DNA of 23,266 nt. Origin: a virus. A model generated the notes under the pieces. That model searched no databases, was not told the DNA's origin, and was given only the letters and a program-made list of their open reading frames with translations. The stretch covers positions 1-23,266 of IMG/VR virus record IMGVR_UViG_3300046507_000439; one strand, 5' to 3'. Position 1 is the stretch's first letter, and every line of letters begins with the position of its first letter. Below are positions 1 through 7,991 of this stretch, piece by piece. The translations under genes and the position numbers were made by a program.

Positions 1-383
1 ATTTTCTGGCTGGCCGTTAGCGAGCCTTCCGCGTTCTTGTACTCAATGAGGCGCAGCACGCCGTTGGGGAGGTAGACGCGCAGATCTGGATCGCCGGCCG
101 CAATGCCTGTCGCCTGGGCCTTCACCGCGGCGCGTTTGCTGCGGTAGTCGCCGTTCATGTCGCCGGCAATCGTGAAGGATGGGCGGTTGCTATTCGCCGC
201 TACCCGTTCGGCAGTGGCGGCGTATTCCGGCATGGCCTTGAGGGCGCGGACTGCCGAAGCTTGCAGCAACCACTCCTCGACTGGTGCGGCTTTGACGGTT
301 ACCTTTGTGCCGCTTGCCGTGGTGGTGGTCACGATGCGGACCTTGGTGCCGTTCATGCGGGTGGTTTGAACTTGGCGGGCCAT
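1..383 (-). CDS. VRR-NUC domain nuclease, C-terminus cut by window edge
   Basis: The 127 visible residues end in a PD-(D/E)XK-type core: GDPD at residues 97-100, a short strand and turn, then IEYK at 113-116, followed by a G-x-L-x-x-x-Q signature. This arrangement is typical of the VRR-NUC family of standalone phage nucleases, which cut DNA, often branched or flap structures, during replication or recombination. The first ~90 residues are not recognisable. The ATG is chosen because CACCACGAAGGAGAC precedes it with five bases of spacing, a version of the leader found before many genes here. The gene continues beyond base 1, so the full length is unknown. The family call is from motif recognition only. 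Confidence 0.75.
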   Translation of the reverse strand, partial: MARQVQTTRMNGTKVRIVTTTTASGTKVTVKAAPVEEWLLQASAVRALKAMPEYAATAERVAANSNRPSFTIAGDMNGDYRSKRAAVKAQATGIAAGDPDLRVYLPNGVLRLIEYKNAEGSLTASQK

Positions 384-417
384 GGTGTCTCCTTCGTGGT
401 GGGGTGGGTGGTGAGGC

Positions 418-641
418 AATTCCAAATTCCAGTATCTATTATTCATTCCTCTTAGGTATGGATTCTATATGGAAATAGAGATAGAGTTAGAATTTTAGAA
501 TTGATGGTATTAAGTGTATGTATATAAAAGATAATGTCGTTCCGATTGTTCTTGGAATTTCCCGGTTTTGTTGGAATTAAGCTCTTCCTTGAGTGGGTGA
601 AATTCCAAAACCGCCGGTCAGTGCGGAAAATCGCTGGAATT
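418..641. repeat. Cluster of six AATTCCA/TGGAATT heptamers around an AT-rich tract
   Basis: The heptamer AATTCCA occurs twice head to tail at 418-424 and 425-431 and again at 601-607. Its complement TGGAATT occurs at 553-559, 572-578 and 635-641. Between the first pair and the rest lies a very AT-rich stretch, roughly 430-545. The last copy falls inside the 3' end of the neighbouring GIY-YIG gene. Iterated short sites next to an AT-rich region suit either a replication origin or an operator array. No initiator gene is adjacent, so the role is inferred. The stretch 384-617 contains no convincing gene; it must also hold the promoter, if any, for the VRR-NUC gene. Confidence 0.5.
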
Positions 642-1304
642 CAGTTTTTGGCCGGGGATCACCATATTTCCCTTACCAGTCCTGACTACGTCGATGTACC
701 CATCCATAGTTATCTCCTCCATCTTTAGATTGAATGACCTATCGTCCAATGTTCCCAATCCCTTTTTTCGCCTTAGCCGAGAAACCGGCAAACTCCCCTT
801 TTTTATTGCTTCTATTATAGCTTTCCTGGCGGGATCGTCTGATGCGCTTATTCGCATCCCGGCGCGCGTTTTTTCGCCATCTACGATCGGTCCAAAATAT
901 TCTACTAATGCCTCATCCATCACATCTGAAGGCTTAAGACCGTAGCGAGTGCACATGTGGCGCACATAACGCGTCGCCTTGGACGAAAGAGCCATTTCTC
1001 CACCGCGAGGCATGTCGACAAAACCATAATCACTGGCCGCGAATTCTAGAACTGCTTCGCTGATCGACAAAATGGCCTCCTCCGTGGAGCATGAAAACCA
1101 CTCGCCCTCCAGTCGCTTGCCCGACAAAATCTTATGCGCAATCTTTTCTATTTTGTAAGCGACCCTGCTATTTTTGCACTTTAGGCGGTATCCAACATTG
1201 AGCTTCTTTGGGCTGGCCGTCTGTAGGCCAGAGATTCGATCATTAATGTCTCCCGCGACGCCGATCTTGCAGGAATCGCCATCGCTTATGACGTAAATGT
1301 GCAT
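618..1304 (-). CDS. GIY-YIG / T5orf172 (MUG113-like) domain protein
   Basis: The first ~85 residues follow the T5orf172/MUG113 branch of the GIY-YIG fold. They open with MHIYVISDGDSCKIGVAGD, which contains the first beta strand and the K-I-G motif, then have an R-I-x-x-L-Q helix and a late E-G-E-W-F motif. GIY-YIG domains cut DNA or, in this branch, may act in DNA binding. The remaining ~140 residues are not recognised and are lysine and arginine rich near the end. The start is supported by TAGGAGAACAAA just upstream, where the ribosome site overlaps the stop of the preceding small XRE gene and suggests translational coupling. The 3' end overlaps one copy of the AATTCCA repeat array. Confidence 0.8.
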   Translation of the reverse strand: MHIYVISDGDSCKIGVAGDINDRISGLQTASPKKLNVGYRLKCKNSRVAYKIEKIAHKILSGKRLEGEWFSCSTEEAILSISEAVLEFAASDYGFVDMPRGGEMALSSKATRYVRHMCTRYGLKPSDVMDEALVEYFGPIVDGEKTRAGMRISASDDPARKAIIEAIKKGSLPVSRLRRKKGLGTLDDRSFNLKMEEITMDGYIDVVRTGKGNMVIPGQKLNSSDFPH

Positions 1305-1313
1305 TTTGTTCTC

Positions 1314-1514
1314 CTAAATTGGCCAGTCGGCGGGGCGATAGCCCTCGTCGTACGCGACCATCAACATGGCCACGTGAGTCGGTATGGCGCGCGGGTTGGT
1401 GTCGCGCTCGTAGGTGCTGACGGTCAGCGCAGTCTCATATTGCAGTACGCGCGCAAGCTGGGCCTGCGTGAGGCCCAGCCGTTGACGTATGGCGCGGAAT
1501 TCTTGGTTGGTCAT
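1314..1514 (-). CDS. Small XRE-family HTH regulator
   Basis: This 66-residue protein is essentially a single Cro/C1-type helix-turn-helix. The helix pair LTQAQLARVLQ followed by a turn and TVSTYERDTNPRAIP matches the XRE pattern of A-x-x-L plus a recognition helix ending in S-x-x-E-R. The C-terminus after residue 45 is a short helix with no dimerisation domain. It lies 18 bases after an unknown gene and directly before the GIY-YIG gene. The ribosome site is weak, so it is probably read by coupling. It may regulate this short left-hand unit, but the target is unknown. Confidence 0.8.
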   Translation of the reverse strand: MTNQEFRAIRQRLGLTQAQLARVLQYETALTVSTYERDTNPRAIPTHVAMLMVAYDEGYRPADWPI

Positions 1515-1532
1515 ATTGCCGTGTGGCCGCAG

Positions 1533-1862
1533 TTAGGCAGCCACCTCCTCCTCAGCCTTCCATTCGTTGAAAACTTCGAGGATTGCGTCGCAACGCTTGC
1601 GGTCACGAGCGTTCGTCTCGTATTTGCTGACAGCAGCCGGAACCATGTAGTCAAAGTTGATGAGAGCGGCGGCGACTTCCGCGCCAGTCTTAGGATCGGC
1701 CTTGATAAGGCGAAGCGCCCAAGTGTGTGCTTGGTACTTGTCATAGGAGAACCATGCGTTAAGCGGAAACACCTTGCGAGCAAGCGTCGTATTGCGCACG
1801 CTCTTGACGCTGGCAAATACTTCATAGTTGCTCGGTTCGTTGGTCTTCTTCAGGCTGGTCAT
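1533..1862 (-). CDS. Unknown 109-residue phage protein
   Basis: I do not recognise this protein. It is a soluble, mixed-charge sequence with a helical C-terminus (residues ~75-105) ending in EEEVAA, one of many Ala-Ala termini here. The start MTSLKKTN is preferred over an in-frame ATG 16 codons upstream because the leader CACCACAGAGGAGACTGAA sits directly before it with normal spacing, and the upstream ATG would fall at the promoter -10. It is the first gene after the minus-strand promoter at 1899-1927, so it heads a short unit with the XRE and GIY-YIG genes. Confidence 0.75.
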   Translation of the reverse strand: MTSLKKTNEPSNYEVFASVKSVRNTTLARKVFPLNAWFSYDKYQAHTWALRLIKADPKTGAEVAAALINFDYMVPAAVSKYETNARDRKRCDAILEVFNEWKAEEEVAA

Positions 1863-1898
1863 TTCAGTCTCCTCTGTGGTGCTGCGTTGGTGATTATT

Positions 1899-1927
1899 TA
1901 TATAGGCCAATTAGACTAGTAAGTCAA
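1899..1927 (-). promoter_or_regulatory. Sigma-70-type promoter, minus strand
   Basis: Read on the minus strand, TTGACT (1922-1927) is followed by a 17-base spacer and TATATA (1899-1904). This is close to the housekeeping consensus with ideal spacing. It sits between the terminator of the large upstream unit and the first gene of the left-hand unit, leaving a short 5' leader of about 35 bases. No copy of either repressor operator overlaps it, so it may be constitutive. Confidence 0.7.
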
Positions 1928-1936
1928 TACGCCTAC

Positions 1937-1968
1937 AAAAGAAAAAGGGGCCGAAGCCCCTCTTTTTT
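1937..1968 (-). terminator. Rho-independent terminator after the primase-helicase gene
   Basis: A GGGGC stem (1947-1951) and its partner GCCCC (1956-1960) enclose a CGAA loop (UUCG on the minus-strand RNA). On the minus strand the hairpin is followed by TTTTTCTTTT. It lies 15-45 bases past the stop codon of the primase-helicase, so it ends the long minus-strand unit. A T-run on the other side could also stop plus-strand transcripts. Confidence 0.85.
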
Positions 1969-1982
1969 GCCACAGCCGCCGC

Positions 1983-4337
1983 CTAAGCTGCCTCCTCATC
2001 TTCTGGCTTAAGCCGGACCCTTACGCCCTTGCCCTCAACGGAGGGCGTGTAGATGTGCCCCGCCACGGTGAGGCGCTCTAGCGCTTGCTTCACCATGCGA
2101 TCGTCTGCCTTGGATACGCCCTTGGCGGCTACCAGCTTAGACTGCGGCAGGCTACCATCCTTGGTTCGACGTAGCGCAGATAGAATAGCCTTGCAGAGCT
2201 CCTCGAACTGGCTGCCTGCCATATACTCCCTCGCTCCAGCATCTAGCGAATCAATAGATCGCTGCACGACGGCGTATGCCCATTCGATGTCGTCGACCGT
2301 GACGCGCGGGTCGCCTGGGTTGTTGCTTAGCGCCCTCACAGTTGCGATCTTGACGACATGCTCGGCCGTTCGCCCTATGAGACCATCATGCGCACCGTGT
2401 TCCTCGATTTGTTCATATTGCCAGTCCTCGATCGATAGCCACTTTCTTTCCGCTACCTCATCAGCCCACGGCACGGTGTATAGGTGAGGCCGCATACTCG
2501 CGTTACACCAATTGGCCTTTGCAATATCGGGAACAGGCAAAGCTGCGCGGGCGGCCTTCAACATTTTGATCAGCGAGGCAGGCGTCACCATCAGTGGAGG
2601 TGCATCGTGGCGTTCCGGCCTCACCTTCGCCTCCACCACCACAAGGCGCGCCACGAAGCCGTCGCTGAGGGTTTCCTCCGTGAGGCCGCGGTAGAACGTG
2701 GTCGGCGTCGACATGCCATATAGAGATATGGTCGGCGCGAAGATCGGATCCGAACTGCTATCTTTCAGCGGGTCGGCGTGCTCCTTTCCTGACCAGACGC
2801 TGGTAGACTTGGAGAACACTTCCAGCAGCACCTTTCTGATCGTCTTTGCCCACGACGACGATCCAGCTCCCGTTACAGACTGTAGGACGACGCCCATCTC
2901 ATCCCACGGCATGACAAACACCGGGCGGCGCCTGGCAACCTTTTCAATCGCGCTGCCGCTAGTCACTTCGCCGGGTCCGATCAGGGATTGCATGCCGGTA
3001 TCGAGGGCGAGCGTGTGCATCGTCTTGTGTGCGTGTTCCTTACCAAAGCCAGGACCGGCGATGCCGACGAGATACAAGTTTACGCCAGCACCAGTCGGCC
3101 CGACAACCTGCCGGCCGAACATGGTGGCGACATACGACAACCCAGACAAGACGGAGAACTCCGCCACAGGACGTCGGGCTGATTCCAGCGACCATTGCGC
3201 GATTGCACCGATGAGGCCGCCCGCAGCCTGCGGCGTGAACGGATCGAACCTGCCCCGCGGCGCGCGGATCGGTGGCGTCTCTTCAAGGGGCTTCTGATCA
3301 ACCACGGCCGGAACCGGAACTGAAGCACGCGCCCGTGATTTTTCCGCGATCCGCATTGCCGACGCGGCGCCGCGTTTTACCCACTCCTCTTCGTCTGGCT
3401 TGTAACCTGTTTGCCGCGTCAGCCAATCGTATGCGGGTTCAAACATGTTCGTCTGCATAGCCGCCATCACTAGATCGATCGCCGTGTGCGACGAGCCTCC
3501 GCCCCAATCGTTAATTCCGTCTGGGTGAATGCCGACATTGTGATTCTCAACGCCACGCCAGAAAGCGCGTGCTCGGTATCCGTCTCGCGTCCGCTTCAAA
3601 TCATCTGGCGAAAAAAGTGCAGGCACCCATGAATCAAGATTGGCCATCGCGAAGTTGTTGACTTCGCGCCAGATCGTTTCGCCGAATATTTCCTCACCGT
3701 TTCGAACTAGCGGTCGGAACTCCCGCAGTTCTCCGAACGGTCGAAGCGCTTCCTCGAGCCGGATAGCGATATCATCTGGCAGCTCTGGTAGCTTATCAAT
3801 CGGGGTGTCCATCAGCGTATCGTCGGTAATCCACTCATAAGCTGCCAGCGTGTCTGGGTGGATCGTCGGAGGCAAAACGGTCTGCCTGCCGTGAGCAAGG
3901 AGATCGATTATTCGGCTTTCGAAACCACCGGCGAGGATGAGGCTGAACGGGCGGCTAACGATGTTCTCCGAGCCACGATAGAACGCGCTGTATCCCTTCT
4001 GCCCCTTCTTTTTAACAAGAGGGACCGGAATCACGGCCTCGATCGCCGCACGGATCTCCATATCATCGGTATCGACATCGATAACCTTGAGATGGTTGTC
4101 TATCGCTACGCAAACGCCAGCATCCGGCCAACGCGACCAAATACTGGTTTCAATCTCAGTTGGAAGGCGATCACAGAACCGCGACCAATCCATATCGCCG
4201 TACCATTTGCCGTGCGACATGGAGCCTGGCCGCTTGCTTCCCGGCAGGACTGGGATAGCGTGATAACCCATGTCAACCAGGTCTGCGCCGACGCGAGCGT
4301 ATGGGCTGTCGATCTTCTGCTTGCTGTTGATAAGCAT
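1983..4337 (-). CDS. Bifunctional primase/polymerase-helicase (Prim-Pol N-domain, P-loop ATPase C-domain)
   Basis: In this 784-residue protein, residues ~10-200 form a Prim-Pol (archaeo-eukaryotic primase fold) domain. The catalytic acidic motif DVDTDD is at 87-92, and the motif HGRQTVLPPTIHP is at 149-161, both typical of phage and plasmid primase-polymerases. A middle region (240-320) with FWRGVENHNVGIHPDGI resembles linkers of such proteins. The C-terminal half has a Walker A at 425-435 (GIAGPGFGKEH) and a Walker B at 473-480 (VFVMPWDE), as in DUF3987-like primase-associated helicases. It should prime and unwind at the phage origin. The ATG at 4337 is chosen because it overlaps the upstream stop (TAATG) and has GAGGAAAG before it; longer in-frame starts give low-quality sequence. 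It ends in DEEAA. Confidence 0.88.
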   Translation of the reverse strand: MLINSKQKIDSPYARVGADLVDMGYHAIPVLPGSKRPGSMSHGKWYGDMDWSRFCDRLPTEIETSIWSRWPDAGVCVAIDNHLKVIDVDTDDMEIRAAIEAVIPVPLVKKKGQKGYSAFYRGSENIVSRPFSLILAGGFESRIIDLLAHGRQTVLPPTIHPDTLAAYEWITDDTLMDTPIDKLPELPDDIAIRLEEALRPFGELREFRPLVRNGEEIFGETIWREVNNFAMANLDSWVPALFSPDDLKRTRDGYRARAFWRGVENHNVGIHPDGINDWGGGSSHTAIDLVMAAMQTNMFEPAYDWLTRQTGYKPDEEEWVKRGAASAMRIAEKSRARASVPVPAVVDQKPLEETPPIRAPRGRFDPFTPQAAGGLIGAIAQWSLESARRPVAEFSVLSGLSYVATMFGRQVVGPTGAGVNLYLVGIAGPGFGKEHAHKTMHTLALDTGMQSLIGPGEVTSGSAIEKVARRRPVFVMPWDEMGVVLQSVTGAGSSSWAKTIRKVLLEVFSKSTSVWSGKEHADPLKDSSSDPIFAPTISLYGMSTPTTFYRGLTEETLSDGFVARLVVVEAKVRPERHDAPPLMVTPASLIKMLKAARAALPVPDIAKANWCNASMRPHLYTVPWADEVAERKWLSIEDWQYEQIEEHGAHDGLIGRTAEHVVKIATVRALSNNPGDPRVTVDDIEWAYAVVQRSIDSLDAGAREYMAGSQFEELCKAILSALRRTKDGSLPQSKLVAAKGVSKADDRMVKQALERLTVAGHIYTPSVEGKGVRVRLKPEDEEAA

Positions 4338-5008
4338 TATGCTGCTTTCCTCTCTGCGGCCTTGTTGTCGTTGGCGTGAGATAGTTTGTGGCCCGCGGGT
4401 GATACTGCGCGTAACCGAGCGTGAACGGCGTGGTATTCCTGCCAAGCGCGGCGAAGGTCGACGTCAACGATGCAGTAGGTAACGCCTCCATCATGCGAGA
4501 TCGCATCGACGTCATCACCCTTAAACCCATGGCCAGACAGAAAGTCTGCCATCATCTTCGCGAATGTATTAGGCGGCGCGTGGTCAATCTCGGCTGAGGC
4601 GTTATCGATGACGCCGCCTGTTATGGCGCAAGACGATGTGCCGCTGGCAAATGTCTCCCTCCTGAATGCATCAATCTGCAGGAAAATCTCATTGCGAAAG
4701 GCGCGCTTTGCCTTCTGCTTTTTCGATGGCCGGCCATTCAGGCAGATAAGGTAAGAGAAGTCGTCGACGGAACCGTCGGTGCGGAGGATGTAGAAACCCC
4801 TGCTGTAATAAGGCGGGACAAGGTCAACCTTGAACGCCAAAACCCCGGCGCCGATTTTCTCATCGGCTGCCGGGTGCTCTTGGAGGAGCGATAGAAGGTC
4901 TTCATGGTGTTCCGCTAGGCGTTCGCCGATTTTAGCGGTGTTCAGGATGTTGGAGAAATAAGCCTTTCTGGCTTTCTTGGTTGGCTTTTTGTCTGCTTGG
5001 CTAGTCAT
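4337..5008 (-). CDS. DCL / DUF3223-like protein with HNH-like C-terminal motif
   Basis: Residues ~50-115 carry the DUF3223 (plant DCL-like) signature. KIGAGVLAFKVD is followed by GFYILRTDGSVDDFSYLICL, matching the family pattern of K-I-G, R-x-DG and DFSY-x-x-C. Further on, a C-x-ITGG segment and EIDHAPPNTFAKMM look like a degenerate HNH-type metal site, often paired with DUF3223 in phage proteins. The molecular role is unknown; a nucleic-acid function is inferred from neighbours. Both ends are translationally coupled: the start overlaps the methyltransferase stop (ATGA, with GAGGAGAC upstream) and the stop overlaps the primase start. The last 12 residues, ANDNKAAERKAA, strongly resemble an alphaproteobacterial ssrA tag. 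Confidence 0.7.
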   Translation of the reverse strand: MTSQADKKPTKKARKAYFSNILNTAKIGERLAEHHEDLLSLLQEHPAADEKIGAGVLAFKVDLVPPYYSRGFYILRTDGSVDDFSYLICLNGRPSKKQKAKRAFRNEIFLQIDAFRRETFASGTSSCAITGGVIDNASAEIDHAPPNTFAKMMADFLSGHGFKGDDVDAISHDGGVTYCIVDVDLRRAWQEYHAVHARLRAVSPAGHKLSHANDNKAAERKAA

Positions 5009-6189
5009 GCCGCTTTAGTCTCCTCATTGTCACCGAGCGGTGAATTGTCGTTGGCGGGTGTGGTGGCAACCGCGAAAGGAGCGCTAACCGCAGCCAACGC
5101 CCGCTCAACCCTCATGATGGCTCGACCGATGGCTTCTGGGATCTGCGGGCAGACTGCGTCGCCGAACGCCTCGACGATGAGGCTAGCTGCAACTGTCCCG
5201 CGTGGACCGCCGACTGCAATGCGCGACTGAGCCACCCACTGGGATAACCCATCATCCACCCGTAGGTGATGGGCAAGGCCGCGGTTCCAGTCAGCCCATG
5301 GCTCTGCAATAGGTGTGCCAGTGCCCTCGCTCCCGCCCATTTCTCCGATGCCCTGCCCGTCATGGCTCCGTCCATCACTGCATCCATCGTCGGACTGTGG
5401 CGCTTGTCGTAGGCTGGACTCCACGAATCCATCCTCTTGTCGCGCTTCGTTGGTGTTGGCAGGGTTTCCAATTGGCGAGTTCCCATCGCCATTGTCGTTA
5501 CTAGCGATACTCCGGTAGTTTTCTCGCTCGTCGCTTTGGTTATCTCCGGACCATGATTCGCATCCGATGCTCTCGGAGTTGGCATCATTGCCTTGCGCGG
5601 TGTTGCCAGCATCACATTCCACGGCCGGCACGATTCCCATTTCTGCATGCTGTCTGCTGCGAAATTGGCTTTCGTCGTTGGCGTGTGAAACATTGAATCC
5701 AATAAGCCAGCTTCGCTTGCGTTCGTGGTTGGCTCCGATGTTTCCAGCACTGACCACAAACGGCCAGCAGGTGTAGCCGATGCCTTCCAGCGCATCGATG
5801 ACCCTGTCTGCTCCTCTAGTTCTGAGATTAGCGCTATTCTCAAGAGCGAACCAACGAGGTCTGCATTCGTCAATGAGCCTGACTGCTTCGAAGTATAGTC
5901 CGCTGCGTTCCCCGTCGACGCCCTTTCCTTTTGTGTTGGCGCTGCTGATGTCTTGGCACGGCGGGCTGCCGACGACGATGTCTGGAAGTCCAATACCGTC
6001 CCGAACAAGTCTGTCTGCTGTGAGTGTGGTGACGTCGTCATAAACAGGAACTCCCGGGTTGTTTTCGGAATAGAGTGCTCGGCGCCGGTGGATTACTTCG
6101 CATGCGGCAATGGTGCGGTAGCCGGCGCGGTGCATGCCGAGCGACCAGCCGCCGGCCGCTGCGCTGAACAGGTCTAGGACGCGGATCAA
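5005..6189 (-). CDS. DNA (cytosine-5) methyltransferase
   Basis: The C5-methyltransferase motifs appear in order. Motif I is DLFSAAAGG (6-14). Motif IV is GSPPCQDIS, with the catalytic cysteine at 78. Motif VI is ALENSAN (ENV in most enzymes) at ~115-121. Motif VIII is HERKRSW at 155-161. The motif X region is FGDAVCPQIPEAIG near the C-terminus. It transfers a methyl group from S-adenosylmethionine to cytosine, probably masking phage DNA from host restriction. Residues 170-290, the target-recognition region, are rich in Asp, Asn, Ser and Gly. The start is TTG, not ATG: GGGAGG lies seven bases upstream and the TTG overlaps the preceding TGA. The tail ANDNSPLGDNEETKAA nearly repeats that of the other methyltransferase. 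Confidence 0.92.
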   Translation of the reverse strand: MIRVLDLFSAAAGGWSLGMHRAGYRTIAACEVIHRRRALYSENNPGVPVYDDVTTLTADRLVRDGIGLPDIVVGSPPCQDISSANTKGKGVDGERSGLYFEAVRLIDECRPRWFALENSANLRTRGADRVIDALEGIGYTCWPFVVSAGNIGANHERKRSWLIGFNVSHANDESQFRSRQHAEMGIVPAVECDAGNTAQGNDANSESIGCESWSGDNQSDERENYRSIASNDNGDGNSPIGNPANTNEARQEDGFVESSLRQAPQSDDGCSDGRSHDGQGIGEMGGSEGTGTPIAEPWADWNRGLAHHLRVDDGLSQWVAQSRIAVGGPRGTVAASLIVEAFGDAVCPQIPEAIGRAIMRVERALAAVSAPFAVATTPANDNSPLGDNEETKAA

Positions 6190-6578
6190 AACGGCGCCTC
6201 CCGAAGAGCTTCACGAATCCCCTCAGCACATCCGCGCCATGCTGCTTTAACCAGCATTAGCTGCATGAGCTCGTCATAGTGTGCTAGCTCGGTCACGCCA
6301 CCATTGGCGGCGATCCACTCGCCGACGGCCTCGACGCCCTTCTCGAGCGCCTTCACTTCGTACAAGCTAATTCTGTCCAACTTCGTGAGGTCTCCTGTTG
6401 CGACGATACATGGCTTGCAGAGGTAGCCTGGATCAGGCGGCCGCGACTTGTCGCCCGGCGTACTGCGGCCAAGACCAATCGCGTACATCCCACATGCCTT
6501 ACAGGCTGTGGGGTTTCCATGGGTGTCCTGGCTCGGCGTAAATGGCAGTATCGAGCGGCCGGTTGGGAGTTTGGTCAT
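6186..6578 (-). CDS. Small cysteine-pair (zinc-ribbon-like) protein, possibly DUF6511-like
   Basis: In this 130-residue protein, CKACG (residues ~26-30) and CKPC (~54-57) form two C-x-x-C pairs, enough for one zinc ribbon. A helical C-terminus follows, containing G-V-T-E-L-A and repeated E-A/L residues. The pattern recalls small rhizobial phage proteins of the DUF6511 type, but I hold that loosely. It lies between two methyltransferase genes with ATGA overlap at its start and TTGA overlap at its end, so all three should be made together. It may be a methyltransferase partner or an unrelated DNA-binding protein. Confidence 0.7.
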   Translation of the reverse strand: MTKLPTGRSILPFTPSQDTHGNPTACKACGMYAIGLGRSTPGDKSRPPDPGYLCKPCIVATGDLTKLDRISLYEVKALEKGVEAVGEWIAANGGVTELAHYDELMQLMLVKAAWRGCAEGIREALREAPF

Positions 6579-7915
6579 GCTGCACCTGCTTGCGAGGGGG
6601 CGAAGAGGTCACCAATAGGTGAATTGTCGTTGGCGGGGTTCGACCGAGCGGCGGGCTGTGCTTGCGCGACAGCGGGCCGCTGTAGTTCGTCGACAGCCCA
6701 TTGAATGCGCGCCTGCGCGATCGGCATGTATTCGTCCTCACGCTCGCAGCCGATGAACTGAAAGCCCTCCAAGACGGCTGCTTTGCCGGTGCTGCCGCTG
6801 CCCATGAACGGATCCAAGATGATGCCGCCGGGAGGTGTGATGAGACGGCAGAGCCATTGCATGAGGCTGGTTGGCTTTACGGTCGGGTGGGTGTTGGCGC
6901 GAAGAGAACGGTAGACGCCGTCTTCTGCCTGCGCCTCTGTGCGCATCTTGGTGTCAGTGTTCAGACCATCGCCATAGGTGCTGTTTGGCGGCTTCTTCGG
7001 AAGATGGTCCAACCCAGCATCCCGATCAGCACGGCTGGCCTTGGCGCAATAGAAGAAGCGGGCTGCGGAACCGCCGTTGTCGTCAATGCCACGAATGTTG
7101 TTCGTGCCTTCCTTCGGCCTTGCCGTCTCTGGACTTGCGACATCGTGCCGTTGCTGAATGCCGCGCAATCCAGCCTTGCTTGGCGCTGTTGATGGAAACG
7201 CCGCCAGCACCTCGTCGCTGCCGTCGTGGGCGATGTTGGCGGGCCAGCGGCCTCCGTCTTTTTGTTCGTAAACCCCCGGCACATTAGCTGCGCCGAACAC
7301 GCCCGCGCCAGAAGAACCGAGCGAAACATTGCGCGTTGCCTTGATATCCTCTTCGGTGGCAACCCTGCACCCATCCACATTGATCGCACCCACGCCCCAC
7401 TCGACGAGGTTCTCGGCAATCGTGCCGTCAAGAGGCTTGCGCGCCATGCAGATCGGTTCCCACGCCGGCTTCAGCGCAGAACCCCATCCTTCCCAGTCGC
7501 CATGCTGATTATGGGACTTCGGAAAGCCACTTCCAAAAGCCCAGCCGATTTGGTCCCTGATCTCAAAGCCCGCGTCTTCGATAGCGACGGCCATACGGTG
7601 GTATGTGCGCGTGCCACCGAACGCCACGACATGCCCGCCGGGCTTCAGAACGCGCAACACTTCGGCCCAGAACTCGTCGCTGAACGCGACTTCGCCAGTG
7701 TCCCACTGCTTGCCCATAAAGCCCGCGGCGCCACGGCCATAAACGTCTTTAGCCGGGGCAGAACCCGGCTTGCCGAACCGCTTCTGGATCGAAACCAGAG
7801 CATACGGCGGATCGCAGACGACGGAATGAATGGAATTGTCGGCAAGGCTGCGCAGAACGTCTCTGCAGTCGGCATGAAATAGGCGGGCGTTGCCCACCGT
7901 AACTGTCGGTTCCAA
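6575..7915 (-). CDS. DNA N4-cytosine/N6-adenine methyltransferase (beta class)
   Basis: The catalytic motif DPPY is at residues 35-38 and the S-adenosylmethionine motif DPFMGSGSTG is at 368-377, preceded by THPTVKP. This order defines beta-class DNA methylases of the N6/N4 family, which act on exocyclic amino groups of A or C. The target-recognition insert lies between. I choose a TTG start (446 residues): CACCACAATGAGGAGACACAA immediately precedes it with the same spacing as other leaders, and the longer in-frame extension is low complexity and overlaps the leader hairpin. The tail is ANDNSPIGDLFAPSQAGAA. With the C5 enzyme it probably gives the phage two distinct protective marks. Confidence 0.9.
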   Translation of the reverse strand: MEPTVTVGNARLFHADCRDVLRSLADNSIHSVVCDPPYALVSIQKRFGKPGSAPAKDVYGRGAAGFMGKQWDTGEVAFSDEFWAEVLRVLKPGGHVVAFGGTRTYHRMAVAIEDAGFEIRDQIGWAFGSGFPKSHNQHGDWEGWGSALKPAWEPICMARKPLDGTIAENLVEWGVGAINVDGCRVATEEDIKATRNVSLGSSGAGVFGAANVPGVYEQKDGGRWPANIAHDGSDEVLAAFPSTAPSKAGLRGIQQRHDVASPETARPKEGTNNIRGIDDNGGSAARFFYCAKASRADRDAGLDHLPKKPPNSTYGDGLNTDTKMRTEAQAEDGVYRSLRANTHPTVKPTSLMQWLCRLITPPGGIILDPFMGSGSTGKAAVLEGFQFIGCEREDEYMPIAQARIQWAVDELQRPAVAQAQPAARSNPANDNSPIGDLFAPSQAGAA

Positions 7916-7919
7916 TTGT

Positions 7920-7960
7920 GTCTCCTCATTGTGGTGTCCCGCGCGTTGGTGGCGCGCGGG
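7920..7960 (-). promoter_or_regulatory. 5' leader element: 8-bp hairpin + CACCACA + GAGGAGAC
   Basis: On the minus strand an 8-bp GC stem (7938-7945 with 7953-7960) closes a seven-base loop CCACCAA. CACCACA (7930-7936) and the ribosome site GAGGAGAC (7920-7927) come next, then the TTG start of the methyltransferase. The same order recurs before several other genes. The hairpin could be a protein-binding site, an mRNA stabiliser or part of a translational switch. Confidence 0.55.
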
Positions 7961-7991
7961 TGGTGTAACTAAACGGTGCGCCGACTGCGCG

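Noticed and set aside
2053-3297. Plus-strand frames opposite the primase-helicase
   Set aside because: They are antisense to a continuous two-domain protein, lack ribosome sites and have Ser/Arg-rich shadow composition.
5660-5700. ANDE and NDAN segments within the C5 methyltransferase as further copies of the tail motif
   Set aside because: They lie in the low-complexity target-recognition region and lack the ANDN sequence and tail position; counted as chance.
5112-6041. 309-codon minus-strand frame inside the C5 methyltransferase gene
   Set aside because: The other frame contains all methyltransferase motifs in order; this frame is Ser/Thr/Ala-rich with no start signal.
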